64,000 bases of DNA from Taklimakanibacter deserti (GCA_003574785.1 QORU01000007.1:186001-250000); one strand, 5' to 3'. Shown: positions 14,686 to 22,069, counted from the first letter of the stretch. The notes: a model not told the origin generated them from the sequence alone. Made by a program: numbers and translations.

Positions 14686-15774
14686 TTATTGACCGGCCGC
14701 CAGGCCTTCTCGGCGATCTCTTGCATTGCCGGCCGGCCTCCCTTCTCTGTTTCTTGGCTCTCGGCCCCTGCGGTGGCCGACAGTCCAGGCATAAGCGCGG
14801 GTGAATTCAGCGCCGAACAATACGAGCTGGGCCGAGTAATAGACCCAGATGAGCACCACGACGAGCGAGGCCGCCGCGCCATATGTCGATTCCAGACCCT
14901 GCTTGCCGATGTAAAAGCCAATCAGAAACTTGCCGATTTCGAAAAGCGCCGCCGTGAGGATGCTGCCCGGCAGAACGTCACGCCAGCCAATCGAGATATC
15001 GGGAAGCCACTTGAACATCATGGCGAACAAAACGGCCGTCATCGCAAAGGTGACGACGACACTCGCCGTTTGCAGCACGATCTCGGGCGCGGCATTCGCA
15101 AACATCGTGCTCATTGCGGCCAAAGCCGTGGTGAGAAGAAGTGAGACCAGCAGCAAAAACCCAAGGGACAGCACGCCAGCGAGGGACACGGCATAGGTGC
15201 GAAAGAACGCCCAAACGCCAGACCCCGAGGGCGCATCTACTTCCCAGACCGCGTTCAGGGCCGCTTTCAGCTGAACGACCACACTGACCGCCGCGAAAGC
15301 AAGCGCGCCTGCGCCGATAAGGGTGGCGAACACACCCTCGGCGGGTTGTCCCGCGACCAGCAGCATGTTCTGAACAGCCTTCGCCCCTTGCTCGCCAAGA
15401 AGGTGAGAAAGCTGGAGGATAACCTGCTCTCGCACGACTTGCGCGCCAAAGGCCAGCCCAGCGACCATGATTGCAATCAGGATCAGGGGGCCCATGGAGA
15501 AGAGCGAGTAATAGGCGATGGCCGCCCCCAAGGTGGACGCCTTATGTGTCATCCACCCGGAAACAGCGGCCCGCAAGATCGACCACCAGACCGCGGGGGC
15601 GATAAAGGCCTTGGTGGGCCTGCGCCGCGATGGCTGAACGTGATGAGATGCAAGCCCGGGTCTTCTGGATCTGAGAGCGGCAATCTGCGCAGTGAGACCG
15701 GAGAGAGCCAGGGCGGCCAACATTTTCGAGTAGCCGATGAGCGAAGACGAACTGAAAGTCGACCGGCGGGCCAT
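14686..15774 (-). CDS. YihY/BrkB family inner-membrane protein
   Basis: 362 residues if started at the ATG at 15774; an ATG at 15798 gives 370. A cytosolic N-terminus is followed by six hydrophobic helices. The diagnostic first segment is TLGAAIAYYSLFSMGPLILI, with LPDISIGWRDVLPGSILTAA and TYGAAASLVVVLIWVYYSAQ further on, all typical of the YihY/BrkB (formerly RNase BN) family. The C-terminus is basic. The family is widespread; transport or lipid handling has been proposed, but no function is settled. A weak GGAAC-N17-GATT element (15827-15802) lies just upstream of the shorter start. Confidence 0.88.
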   Translation of the reverse strand: MARRSTFSSSSLIGYSKMLAALALSGLTAQIAALRSRRPGLASHHVQPSRRRPTKAFIAPAVWWSILRAAVSGWMTHKASTLGAAIAYYSLFSMGPLILIAIMVAGLAFGAQVVREQVILQLSHLLGEQGAKAVQNMLLVAGQPAEGVFATLIGAGALAFAAVSVVVQLKAALNAVWEVDAPSGSGVWAFFRTYAVSLAGVLSLGFLLLVSLLLTTALAAMSTMFANAAPEIVLQTASVVVTFAMTAVLFAMMFKWLPDISIGWRDVLPGSILTAALFEIGKFLIGFYIGKQGLESTYGAAASLVVVLIWVYYSAQLVLFGAEFTRAYAWTVGHRRGREPRNREGRPAGNARDRREGLAAGQ

Positions 15775-15907
15775 GACGAGTCCAAACGAAAGCCGCATGT
15801 TAATCCGCTGACGGAGCGATTGGTTCCAACGTCACGTTCGCCTCGGGACGCCGATCGTTCGCCCGGACTATCCGGAAGAGGGATGAGCGGGATGAGCCGC
15901 AAGTCGT

Positions 15908-15932
15908 GGAACCTTCAGGCGGGTTGACCGTT
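15908..15932 (+). promoter_or_regulatory. Sigma-EcfG promoter, GGAAC-N16-CGTT
   Basis: GGAAC at 15908-15912 and CGTT at 15929-15932, a perfect match. It lies inside the longest open frame (start 15906), so the real start must be downstream, in agreement with the ATG at 15987. Confidence 0.75.
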
Positions 15933-15986
15933 CTGCACATTGCCGCGAAGCCGGGTGGAAGACTTAAGCAGAGGGGATTCGCCGTC

Positions 15987-16328
15987 ATGGCGACTGAATT
16001 GGGCCGGCATAAGAAGATCAAGAAGCGACCATCACGCGCCACCTTCACGGCCCTCGACCGGGTCGCCGTGCGCGACATCGGCACGATGGTCTGTGTAGAC
16101 CTCGATCAAGACACAGACAGCTTTGCCCACCTCATCGGCAAGAAGGTCGTCATCGATGGCAGGATGGAGCATTGCTTCTCCGTCGAACGCATCGCGCACG
16201 CCGCGCCATGGAAACGCGGTGAACGAATCTATCTGCTCATTCGAAAGGCCAGGGCCAAGCGCACCAACCATGCCGGCAGCATCGGCCCAAGCGGGGGCAT
16301 CGCCGGATTGTGGATCGACGACGCATGA
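15987..16328 (+). CDS. Small conserved protein of the CFSVER family
   Basis: 113 residues from the ATG at 15987 (the promoter at 15908-15932 excludes longer starts). It has a basic N-terminus (RHKKIKKRPSRATFTAL), a central segment DIGTMVCVDLDQDTDSFAHL and a conserved half (LIGKKVVIDGRMEHCFSVER then GERIYLLIRKARAKR), shared with the fragment at the left edge. No signal peptide and no membrane segment. Not recognised. Two copies within 16 kb, one with a perfect stress promoter, suggest a small stress-related family. Beta-strand-rich with one conserved Cys. Confidence 0.75.
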   Translation: MATELGRHKKIKKRPSRATFTALDRVAVRDIGTMVCVDLDQDTDSFAHLIGKKVVIDGRMEHCFSVERIAHAAPWKRGERIYLLIRKARAKRTNHAGSIGPSGGIAGLWIDDA

Positions 16329-16398
16329 AGCTCATCCCATCCATGCTTTAAAGCTTGAGGAAGGAATGTGTCTGGATTCGCCCCCACCTCCGGCCCAT

Positions 16399-16893
16399 CT
16401 ACTCCGCCGATGCCCGCTGCTCGCGCGCTGCCTTGCGGCGTGGGCCCCTTTTTTTGCTGCCCGACAAGTGCGCTCCATTGAACCGACGGGCTTTCGTGAC
16501 CTTCTTTTCGTCCGCGCGCGCAACGTCGGCTATTTGAGCGAATTTCACGCGCAGATCCGCCAGCTCCTGGTCGGTCAGGCATTCCAGATCGATCATCGAA
16601 TTCTTGGCTCCCTTCACGCCTCTGATGATCTCGTCCAGCTTGATCTGAGCGGCGAGACCGTCGCGGTTCTGGCTGTTCTGAATGACGAAGACCATGAGAA
16701 AAGTGGTTATCGTCGTGCCGGTGTTCACCAGGAGCTGCCAGCCCTGCGAATAGCCGAAATATGGCCCCGATGCCGCCCAGGCCAGCAAGGTCAAGAACGC
16801 TATGCTGAAGGTGATCGGGCTGCCCGCCGCCCATGCTACCTGATTGGCGAATTTCGAGAACAGATCGCTCATTTTGGAAGACCGGTCGGCCAT
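16399..16893 (-). CDS. Low-affinity iron permease family protein
   Basis: 164 residues; Met8 (16872) is an alternative start. Two transmembrane helices (SPITFSIAFLTLLAWAASGP and TTITTFLMVFVIQNSQNRDG) followed by AAQIKLDEIIRGVKGAKNSM are the signature of the small bacterial proteins related to the yeast Fet4 low-affinity iron permease. The C-terminal tail is strongly basic. Transport has not been shown for most of these short bacterial forms, so the name is a family label. Confidence 0.85.
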   Translation of the reverse strand: MADRSSKMSDLFSKFANQVAWAAGSPITFSIAFLTLLAWAASGPYFGYSQGWQLLVNTGTTITTFLMVFVIQNSQNRDGLAAQIKLDEIIRGVKGAKNSMIDLECLTDQELADLRVKFAQIADVARADEKKVTKARRFNGAHLSGSKKRGPRRKAAREQRASAE

Positions 16894-17000
16894 GATACGC
16901 CTCCATTGCCTGGCAGAGTATCAAGCCCCGAAGTCGACTGCGGTTCCCGACGCGGGGCTTACATCCACTTGCGCTCCGGTTGCGGCGCCAGTGCTCCTTG

Positions 17001-17174
17001 TCAGCAATTGAGAAATCCCCGCTCCATCCGTTTGAGCGCCAGAATGCTGAACCTCACCCCGGCTTTGATCGACTCAGGCTCGTCGCCGTGATCCCTGAGG
17101 AGAGCTACCAGATATTCGGCGACCTCGCGTGGGCACGAAGGCACGACCAGATTTTCAGAGGTTTCGGCGCTCAT
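17001..17174 (-). CDS. Small hypothetical protein
   Basis: 57 residues from the ATG at 17174 (a longer frame begins at 17264). Acidic N-terminus, helical middle (CPREVAEYLVALLRDHGDEP) and basic end. No known domain. A GGAAC-N16-TGTT element lies about 105 bases upstream of the shorter start and 15 bases upstream of the longer one. Confidence 0.5.
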   Translation of the reverse strand: MSAETSENLVVPSCPREVAEYLVALLRDHGDEPESIKAGVRFSILALKRMERGFLNC

Positions 17175-17278
17175 CGGGCGATACTCCCGGCACAGATAAG
17201 GGCGGGTCACGCCGTCGACACCGTCAATCTCGGACGCGACCCGCCTGTCCCAAAGAGGGGTCAAAGGGACCTGAAAGC

Positions 17279-17303
17279 AACATCACGAAGGGGAATCCGT
17301 TCC
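17279..17303 (-). promoter_or_regulatory. Candidate sigma-EcfG promoter, GGAAC-N16-TGTT
   Basis: Minus strand: GGAAC at 17303-17299 and TGTT at 17282-17279, facing the 57-residue gene. The same TGTT variant is seen at 624 and 21168. Confidence 0.4.
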
Positions 17304-17376
17304 AAAGCAGGCCGGGCGCCTTCACACGATCCCTTATGCGCTTGAGTCGGTCAGCGCTCTCTCCTAAGTACAGGCC

Positions 17377-18129
17377 ATGACATCGGACGGCCCGGTCGAG
17401 CGCAAACTTGCCGCCATTCTCGTGGCGGATGTCGAAGGCTATAGCCGGCAGATGCATGAGGACGAAGAGGCAGCACTTGCCACGCTGACCCGGCTTCGTT
17501 CGGTCATCGACGATCTCGTCGCCCAGCACAATGGAGAGATCAGCGGCAGCGCCGGCGACAGCGTCATCGCCGACTTCGCCAGCGGCGTGGAAGCCGTCAA
17601 TTGCGCCGTGGCCATCCAGCGCGGCCTGCATGAGGCCAACAGGGCACAACCGCACGAGCAAAGAATGGAATTCCGCATCGGCATCAATGTCGGCGACGTC
17701 ATGCTCAAGAACGGCGACATCTATGGGGACGGCATCAATGTCGCCGCCCGCATCGAAGCACTCGCCGAACCCGGCGGCATATGCGTGACGCGTGCGGCGC
17801 GCGACAGCGTGCGCGACAAGGTCGACTACAAGTTCGAAGATCTGGGCGAAAGGCAGGTCAAGAATATCGCCCGGCCGGTGCGCATCTTCAAAGTCATCTT
17901 CGACCGCTCACAGCCCGTCCAGATCGGGGAAAAGCCTGCCGGCGAAGGCGCCGAAGACGCACCGCGGGTGCTCGATCCGGCGGAGGTGGAAATCGAAGTG
18001 ACGTTCTGGAACACCGTCAAGGACAGCGACGATGTGGCGATGTTCGAGGCTTATCTGGAAAAATATCCGGACGGGGAATTCCGCAAGCTCGCCGAAATCA
18101 GCCTCGCCAAGCTCGCCAAAAAGCACTGA
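17377..18129 (+). CDS. Class III adenylate/guanylate cyclase
   Basis: 250 residues. The catalytic domain fills residues 8-185. Metal-binding Asp18 lies in ILVADVEGYSRQM and Asp61 in GSAGDSVIADF; RIGINVGDVMLKNGDIYGDG and INVAARIEALAEPGGICVT are the usual dimer and nucleotide segments. No membrane or sensory domain. The C-terminal 45 residues (VEIEVTFWNTVKDSDDVAMF, AYLEKYPDGEFRKLAE) form a short motif also known from rhizobial cyclases and caspase-like proteins, perhaps a protein-interaction helix pair. Whether it makes cAMP or cGMP cannot be decided by eye. Confidence 0.92.
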   Translation: MTSDGPVERKLAAILVADVEGYSRQMHEDEEAALATLTRLRSVIDDLVAQHNGEISGSAGDSVIADFASGVEAVNCAVAIQRGLHEANRAQPHEQRMEFRIGINVGDVMLKNGDIYGDGINVAARIEALAEPGGICVTRAARDSVRDKVDYKFEDLGERQVKNIARPVRIFKVIFDRSQPVQIGEKPAGEGAEDAPRVLDPAEVEIEVTFWNTVKDSDDVAMFEAYLEKYPDGEFRKLAEISLAKLAKKH

Positions 18130-18155
18130 CAGCTTTGTCAGCCCCGCGTGCTGCG

Positions 18156-18182
18156 AAAAGGCCCCAAGCTTTCGCCGGGGCC
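18156..18182 (-). terminator. Terminator of the CsbD gene
   Basis: Read on the minus strand: GGCCCC, 11-base loop, GGGGCC, TTTT, 11 bases beyond the CsbD stop. It lies between the convergent cyclase and CsbD genes. Confidence 0.75.
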
Positions 18183-18192
18183 CTCACAGAGC

Positions 18193-18396
18193 TTACCAGC
18201 CCTGGTTCGTGTACCAGGTGTCCACGTCGCGGCGGACCTGGTCCCTGGCGATGCCATAACGCTCCTGGATCTTACCCTCGAGCTGGTCGCGGCGGCCGTC
18301 GATCACATCGAGATCATCGTCGGTGAGCTTCCCCCACTGTTCCTTGACCTTGCCTTTGACCTGCTTCCAGTTACCTTCAACGCGATTCCAGTCCAT
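18193..18396 (-). CDS. CsbD-like stress protein
   Basis: 67 residues. Starts MDWNRVEGNWKQVKGKVKEQ with WGKLTDDDLDVIDGRRDQLEG following, the full signature of the CsbD/YjbJ family of small, very soluble, general-stress-induced proteins. The strong ribosome site AAAGGAGG precedes the ATG. The molecular role of the family is unknown. No GGAAC element was found directly upstream, though a near-miss (GGAAG) is present. Confidence 0.92.
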   Translation of the reverse strand: MDWNRVEGNWKQVKGKVKEQWGKLTDDDLDVIDGRRDQLEGKIQERYGIARDQVRRDVDTWYTNQGW

Positions 18397-18451
18397 AAGA
18401 CCTCCTTTGTCGCTCTACAGTAAACTTCCATTCGATGGCTATCTCAGCCGC

Positions 18452-19348
18452 TCAGGCCGTCACCACGATCGCTTCCTCCTCGTCGCGCTGGCTTCCGCCA
18501 ATCGCACCGGCAACCGAAGCGATGAAGGCGCCAATCAGCATCGACAAGGCGCCGAGTATGGCCGCGGTCGCGCTGGCCTTGCGGGCCTCGTCCGCCGCCT
18601 GCTGGGCCTTGGCCTTGAGCTCGTTCGCCCTGGCCAGGACGGCCTCGACCCTGGCTTGCGCATCCTGCGGAGACAGGCCGGTCCTTGCCGCCACCAGGCT
18701 CGAAAGATAGGCCCGGTCTTCCTGGCTCACTTCGCCTTGCAGCGCGCCCATGCCGAGAATGCGCGTCGCCTGCGCGGCTGCAGCCTCGCCGCCCTCCGGG
18801 CCCGCCGTGGTCAACCGCGCCGGATCGGCCGGGCGAAACAGAGTGTCGACCAAATAACCTGTCGCGCCATCATTATTGTTTCCCTGCGCGTTCTGACCCG
18901 CGGCATTGGTGGCGGCGCCCGCGACATTTGCCGCCACATGGGCACCGGCTCCGACCAGAACGGTGGAATGGAAGGCCACCATCCCGATGACCAGAAGCGT
19001 GGCCACCGCCCAGGCCATGAAGCCATGCGCGGTGTCGCGGAAGAACACCTCATCCGTGTGAACGCCGACCCACTTGGTGCGCAACCGGCCGGAGAGATAG
19101 CCGCCAATCCCCGACGACAGCCACTGGACGATGACGACCCAGATCGCCGTCGAAACGGCAATGGTCGTCAGGCCCGCGCTTTCAGAGGACCAGGGCGAGA
19201 TCAAGGTCAGCCCCAGGCCCGAACCGAGGAGCATGAGGATGGCGGTGGTCGCCGCCGCAGCGAAGGCGCCGGCGAAGATCGCACCCCAAGCGATAGCGGA
19301 TCTCGGCGCCTCGATGGCAGGAGGATTCTGGACACTCACGGTCGCCAC
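18452..19348 (-). CDS. Polytopic membrane protein of unknown function
   Basis: 298 residues, starting at GTG 19348, where AGGAGG precedes by five bases. Three or four hydrophobic segments in the first 125 residues (IAWGAIFAGAFAAAATTAIL, TTIAVSTAIWVVIVQWLSSG, FMAWAVATLLVIGMVAFHST), an Ala/Gly/Asn-rich loop, a charged helix (about 225-265) and a last membrane segment (GALSMLIGAFIASVAGAIGG). This is a recurrent but uncharacterised membrane protein in rhizobia. It starts 9 bases after the 25-residue membrane peptide gene and is surely co-transcribed with it. Confidence 0.8.
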   Translation of the reverse strand: MATVSVQNPPAIEAPRSAIAWGAIFAGAFAAAATTAILMLLGSGLGLTLISPWSSESAGLTTIAVSTAIWVVIVQWLSSGIGGYLSGRLRTKWVGVHTDEVFFRDTAHGFMAWAVATLLVIGMVAFHSTVLVGAGAHVAANVAGAATNAAGQNAQGNNNDGATGYLVDTLFRPADPARLTTAGPEGGEAAAAQATRILGMGALQGEVSQEDRAYLSSLVAARTGLSPQDAQARVEAVLARANELKAKAQQAADEARKASATAAILGALSMLIGAFIASVAGAIGGSQRDEEEAIVVTA

Positions 19349-19357
19349 GGCATCCTC

Positions 19358-19435
19358 CTAGCGAAAGAGAAACATGATGAGCAAAATGATCGGAATGGGC
19401 ACCCCCAACAGCCAAAGCAAGATTCCGCGTCCCAT
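19358..19435 (-). CDS. 25-residue membrane microprotein
   Basis: The complete product is a Met-Gly-Arg-Gly start, then ILLWLLGVPIPIILLIMFLF and a final Arg: one hydrophobic helix kinked by the VPIPI motif. GAGGAGG lies six bases before the ATG, a very strong ribosome site, which with the clean reading frame argues strongly for a real gene. It is first in an operon with the 18452 membrane protein. Similar MGRG-start mini-proteins occur widely in alphaproteobacteria from memory, without known function. Confidence 0.8.
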   Translation of the reverse strand: MGRGILLWLLGVPIPIILLIMFLFR

Positions 19436-19485
19436 GGTCGCCTCCTCGATCGTCTGTCTCCGGAACAATTTCCGAAGCACATCCT

Positions 19486-19511
19486 AACCCGCGATCCCGC
19501 CTCAGAGTTCC
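19486..19511 (-). promoter_or_regulatory. Candidate sigma-EcfG-like promoter, GGAAC-N17-GGTT
   Basis: Minus strand: GGAAC at 19511-19507 and GGTT at 19489-19486, about 50 bases before the microprotein start. The -10 element deviates at one position, as at 12677 and 12845. Confidence 0.4.
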
Positions 19512-19584
19512 TCAAGCGAGCAACTAAAGGTCGGAGGACAGACCGTGGCCGGATACGCCCGGCTTGGCGGCGAAGCGCCGGCGA

Positions 19585-19610
19585 GGAACGCAAGAAGCCC
19601 GATATGCGTT
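19585..19610 (+). promoter_or_regulatory. Sigma-EcfG promoter, GGAAC-N17-CGTT
   Basis: GGAAC at 19585-19589 and CGTT at 19607-19610, a perfect match, 40 bases before the ATG at 19651. Confidence 0.7.
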
Positions 19611-19650
19611 CATTCGCATCAGCAATGAGGCTGAGATACGGAGTACATCC

Positions 19651-19866
19651 ATGACCAACCAGGACAAGGACAAGCAACAAGGCGACAAGCAAAGCCAGGG
19701 TGGACAACAGCAGCAGAGCGATCAGCCGAAACGGCAGGATCAGCAGGGTGGCGGCTCTCGCCAGCCTGGCCAGGATCAGCAGAGCGGCGGCACCAACCCG
19801 GGACAGCAGCAGCAGACGGATCCCAATCGCGGCGGCAGCACGGGCAACAAAAACGTGAATGACTGA
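19651..19866 (+). CDS. Low-complexity hydrophilic stress protein
   Basis: 71 residues from the ATG at 19651; the longer frame from 19564 would run through the promoter. Composition is almost entirely Gln, Gly, Asp, Lys, Asn, Ser and Pro (MTNQDKDKQQGDKQSQGGQQ and onward), with no hydrophobic core. It should be intrinsically disordered and heat-soluble, like hydrophilins. A perfect stress promoter and a following 13-bp hairpin support it as a real single gene. A role in desiccation or osmotic protection is inference. Confidence 0.75.
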   Translation: MTNQDKDKQQGDKQSQGGQQQQSDQPKRQDQQGGGSRQPGQDQQSGGTNPGQQQQTDPNRGGSTGNKNVND

Positions 19867-19884
19867 CGCCCCATAGTGCAAGAA

Positions 19885-19914
19885 CGAAGGGCCCGCGTTT
19901 TCGCGGGCCCTTCG
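19885..19914. terminator. 13-bp GC-rich hairpin, probable terminator
   Basis: CGAAGGGCCCGCG, TTTT loop, CGCGGGCCCTTCG: a perfect stem 18 bases after the disordered-protein gene. It lacks a T-run, so it may work with Rho or as a 3' stabiliser. Confidence 0.6.
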
Positions 19915-19992
19915 GCAAAGAGGGCGGGACACTTTCGACGACGGCGCGACGCTTCCTTTGGCGGCGCTCTCGCGTTACCAGCCTCGATCGCC

Positions 19993-20598
19993 TTATCGCC
20001 AATCGCGAAGGACATCCGCCACGCCGACGACCTCGATCTGCTGGTCGAATCTCGGCAGGACGCCGGCCATGGCGGCCGCATGACCTTGCTCATTCGAGCT
20101 CGCCACCCCTTCCTCGACAATCACGACGCGATAACCGATATCGATGGCGCCCAGGACCGTTGCCAGAACACAGACATCGGTCTCCACACCTGAAAAAACC
20201 AAAGTGTCGGCGGAACGCGCACGCAGCATCGCCTGAAGCGCGCCATCCTGGAAGGCCGAGAACACGAAACGGCTATAGACCGCCGCGACGCCAGTGAATT
20301 CCTGCAAGCCGGGCACGATGTCGAAAAGCCTGGGATCGAGCCGCAGAAGCTCCGGGCATGCGGCATAGAACCGGGCCCATTGCCCCTTTATGGCGCCGGC
20401 ATCGGCAGGGCAGATGAACCGGGTGAATATCGTGCTCGCCGGCTTATAGCGGCATATTTCCTTCACAGCCGGCAAGGCAGCGCCCACCGCGCCTGACGCC
20501 CAAGGCGTATCCGCGTCGAACATCCGCTGCATGTCGACGCAGAGATGCACGGCGGAACGCGATAACGGGCCATAACGCAGCCCTCTGACGTGCTCCAT
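19993..20598 (-). CDS. Cysteine hydrolase of the isochorismatase superfamily
   Basis: 201 residues. Asp22 (HLCVDMQRMFD) and Cys143 (GVETDVCVLATVLGA) are the expected catalytic Asp and Cys. The third triad residue, usually a Lys four residues before Ser-Ala-Phe, is Arg110 here (YSRFVFSAF). That is odd and might alter or abolish amidase activity. The substrate is unknown; family members hydrolyse nicotinamide, isochorismate, ureidoacrylate and similar compounds. Separate from the second family member at 55574. Confidence 0.85.
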   Translation of the reverse strand: MEHVRGLRYGPLSRSAVHLCVDMQRMFDADTPWASGAVGAALPAVKEICRYKPASTIFTRFICPADAGAIKGQWARFYAACPELLRLDPRLFDIVPGLQEFTGVAAVYSRFVFSAFQDGALQAMLRARSADTLVFSGVETDVCVLATVLGAIDIGYRVVIVEEGVASSNEQGHAAAMAGVLPRFDQQIEVVGVADVLRDWR

Positions 20599-20617
20599 CG
20601 CGGGCCTCAGAAACGCA

Positions 20618-20896
20618 TCAGGATTCGGATTTCAAGGGCGGGGGTTCGAAGGGCGGAATGCCTTGCTCGTGATGCTGGGCCAGCAGCCTTCGCCGCGCAT
20701 CCGCCGCTCCGGCCGATACGATCGATGCAACCCATGAAGGGGCATCCGTTCCGGGCTCGGGCGGAGACGCATTGCCCACCAAGTCTTCGGCAGCCTCGCG
20801 GGCATAGCCCCGCATCACCAGAAGGTCGATCGCCGCCTTCTTCACGTCGGGCTCGTCGTCCTCTGCCTGAAGCGCAACGGTGATTTCACTCGTCAT
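20618..20896 (-). CDS. Small acidic hypothetical protein
   Basis: 92 residues, acidic, no signal or membrane segment. Its N-terminal half (EPDVKKAAIDLLVMRGYARE and AAEDLVGN) resembles a three-helix UBA-like bundle; that is a visual guess. It lies 19 bases upstream of the isochorismatase gene on the same strand and is probably co-transcribed. Confidence 0.6.
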   Translation of the reverse strand: MTSEITVALQAEDDEPDVKKAAIDLLVMRGYAREAAEDLVGNASPPEPGTDAPSWVASIVSAGAADARRRLLAQHHEQGIPPFEPPPLKSES

Positions 20897-20938
20897 GGGA
20901 GTCTCCGCCGAAATTTGCCGACGCCGCCGGGCAGCTGT

Positions 20939-21145
20939 TCAAGGACCTACGAAGGACCCGCCATCGGACTTCGATCCGGAATTGTCCGAATCCCTTCCCG
21001 CCGGTGCTCGCTCGGGCGTTTCTTTCCGTTGTCCAGGCCTTGGCGCGTCGTGGCTGCTCTCCGCCAGCTCCTTGTCGCCTTCGCGCTGGATTTTCTTGTG
21101 CTGCTCGACGAGGTCAGGATTGCCGCTCGGATGTTTGTCAGCCAT
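20939..21145 (-). CDS. Small hydrophilic hypothetical protein
   Basis: 68 residues from the ATG at 21145, chosen for AAAGGAG ten bases upstream; a longer frame begins at 21172. Strongly charged, Gly/Pro/Ser-rich at the C-terminus, probably disordered (DLVEQHKKIQREGDKELAES). A GGAAC-N16-TGTT stress-type promoter lies upstream. Probably a small stress protein; not recognised. Confidence 0.65.
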   Translation of the reverse strand: MADKHPSGNPDLVEQHKKIQREGDKELAESSHDAPRPGQRKETPERAPAGRDSDNSGSKSDGGSFVGP

Positions 21146-21167
21146 GGTGAAACTCCTTTCACTGACA

Positions 21168-21192
21168 AACATTTCGCTGCTTACAGAGTTCC
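21168..21192 (-). promoter_or_regulatory. Candidate sigma-EcfG promoter, GGAAC-N16-TGTT
   Basis: Minus strand: GGAAC at 21192-21188 and TGTT at 21171-21168, 23 bases before the gene at 21145. Confidence 0.55.
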
Positions 21193-21271
21193 TTCAGGGT
21201 CCGTGACGGCATGGCGCGAGCGTCCTGACAAGCGCGCGGCGCCGTGTACGCTATCGCACACAAATTTGCCG

Positions 21272-21296
21272 GGAACCTTCGCTGGGCGAGCGCGTT
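21272..21296 (+). promoter_or_regulatory. Sigma-EcfG promoter, GGAAC-N16-CGTT
   Basis: GGAAC at 21272-21276 and CGTT at 21293-21296, a perfect match, 45 bases before the small gene at 21341. It is back to back with the minus-strand element at 21168-21192. Confidence 0.7.
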
Positions 21297-21340
21297 TGGC
21301 AATGTCAGCGAGACGGGCGGGGCAAAGGAACGGGGGATGC

Positions 21341-21505
21341 ATGTCCGCGCCTGATGATCTGATCCTTGCGGCAAAGCGGGCGAGAGTTCTTGCCGCAACC
21401 CTCACTTCGCCCGAATCGAAGACCGCTTTCCTGCAAATGGCCGAGAAATGGGAGGCCGAAGCCGCGCGCACGGAGGCAGGGCCGGCCGGCAAGGGAATCG
21501 CCTGA
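21341..21505 (+). CDS. Small helical hypothetical protein
   Basis: 54 residues: SAPDDLILAAKRARVLAATL followed by TSPESKTAFLQMAEKWEAEA. The pattern AxxxSPESKxxFLxMAxxWxxxA is very common in tiny rhizobial proteins, which are probably two-helix hairpins of unknown role. GGGGGA precedes the ATG, and a perfect stress promoter lies upstream. It is followed by a terminator. Confidence 0.7.
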   Translation: MSAPDDLILAAKRARVLAATLTSPESKTAFLQMAEKWEAEAARTEAGPAGKGIA

Positions 21506-21594
21506 CGGATGGAACCTTCTTGCCGGTGCCAGTGTTAGCGGGCGTCCCGTCTCACACACCCCAACCCCGAGACGAGATGTGTCGTCACCCCCTG

Positions 21595-21627
21595 CCCGCC
21601 CGCATGCGTATCATCCGGGCGGGTTTT
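21595..21627 (+). terminator. Rho-independent terminator
   Basis: CCCGCCCG, 13-base loop, CGGGCGGG, TTTT, 90 bases after the 21341 gene. Confidence 0.75.
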
Positions 21628-21677
21628 CCATTGCGAAACCCGGCAACCTTGCGGAGATCCCTTGACCGCGCCACAGC

Positions 21678-22031
21678 CTAGGCAAGCGCCTCTTCGACCA
21701 AACCAAGAATCGCCCTTGGCAAATACGGCTTGTCGATGAGCCGGCCAAGATCGGGCGGAAGGTCGGAGGCAGGAAGATGGCCGGAGGTAATGAGCGTCTT
21801 GATCCGAGGGTGGTTGCGCCTGATGTAGCGCGCCAGATCGATGCCGTTGAGCGAGCCAGGCATCTGAATATCGGTGAAAACCAGTGATATGCCTGAGTTC
21901 CCGTCCAGGATGTCCATCGCCTCCTCGGCCGAGGAAGCCTCGAGCACCTCGAAGCCCCGCTCGCGCAGGAAATCGCTGATGTCGAGCCGGACGATCGCTT
22001 CGTCCTCGACGACTAGAATGGTGTACCGCAT
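21678..22031 (-). CDS. Single-domain response regulator
   Basis: 117 residues, a receiver domain only. The acidic pocket is Asp10-Glu11 (VVEDEA), the phospho-acceptor is Asp54 (VFTDIQMPG), the switch Thr/Ser lies in TLITSGH and the conserved Lys in LIDKPYLP. There is no output domain, so it must act through a partner or as a phosphate sink. It is divergent from the HWE kinase at 22226, its obvious candidate partner. An inverted repeat TTAAC-CCAT-GTTAA lies 25 bases before its start. Confidence 0.93.
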   Translation of the reverse strand: MRYTILVVEDEAIVRLDISDFLRERGFEVLEASSAEEAMDILDGNSGISLVFTDIQMPGSLNGIDLARYIRRNHPRIKTLITSGHLPASDLPPDLGRLIDKPYLPRAILGLVEEALA

Positions 22032-22055
22032 AATCGACCGTCCTCAGTCTCCTCT

Positions 22056-22069
22056 TTAACCCATGTTAA
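22056..22069. promoter_or_regulatory. TTAACCCATGTTAA inverted repeat, candidate CtrA-like site
   Basis: TTAA-N6-TTAA with a TTAACC half-site, close to the alphaproteobacterial CtrA consensus TTAA-N7-TTAA but one base shorter. It sits in the kinase/regulator intergenic region. A near-identical element lies at 24597-24610. Confidence 0.35.

Noticed and set aside
15906..15986. A longer N-terminus for the CFSVER-family protein
   Set aside because: This stretch contains a perfect GGAAC-N16-CGTT promoter, so transcription must begin after it.
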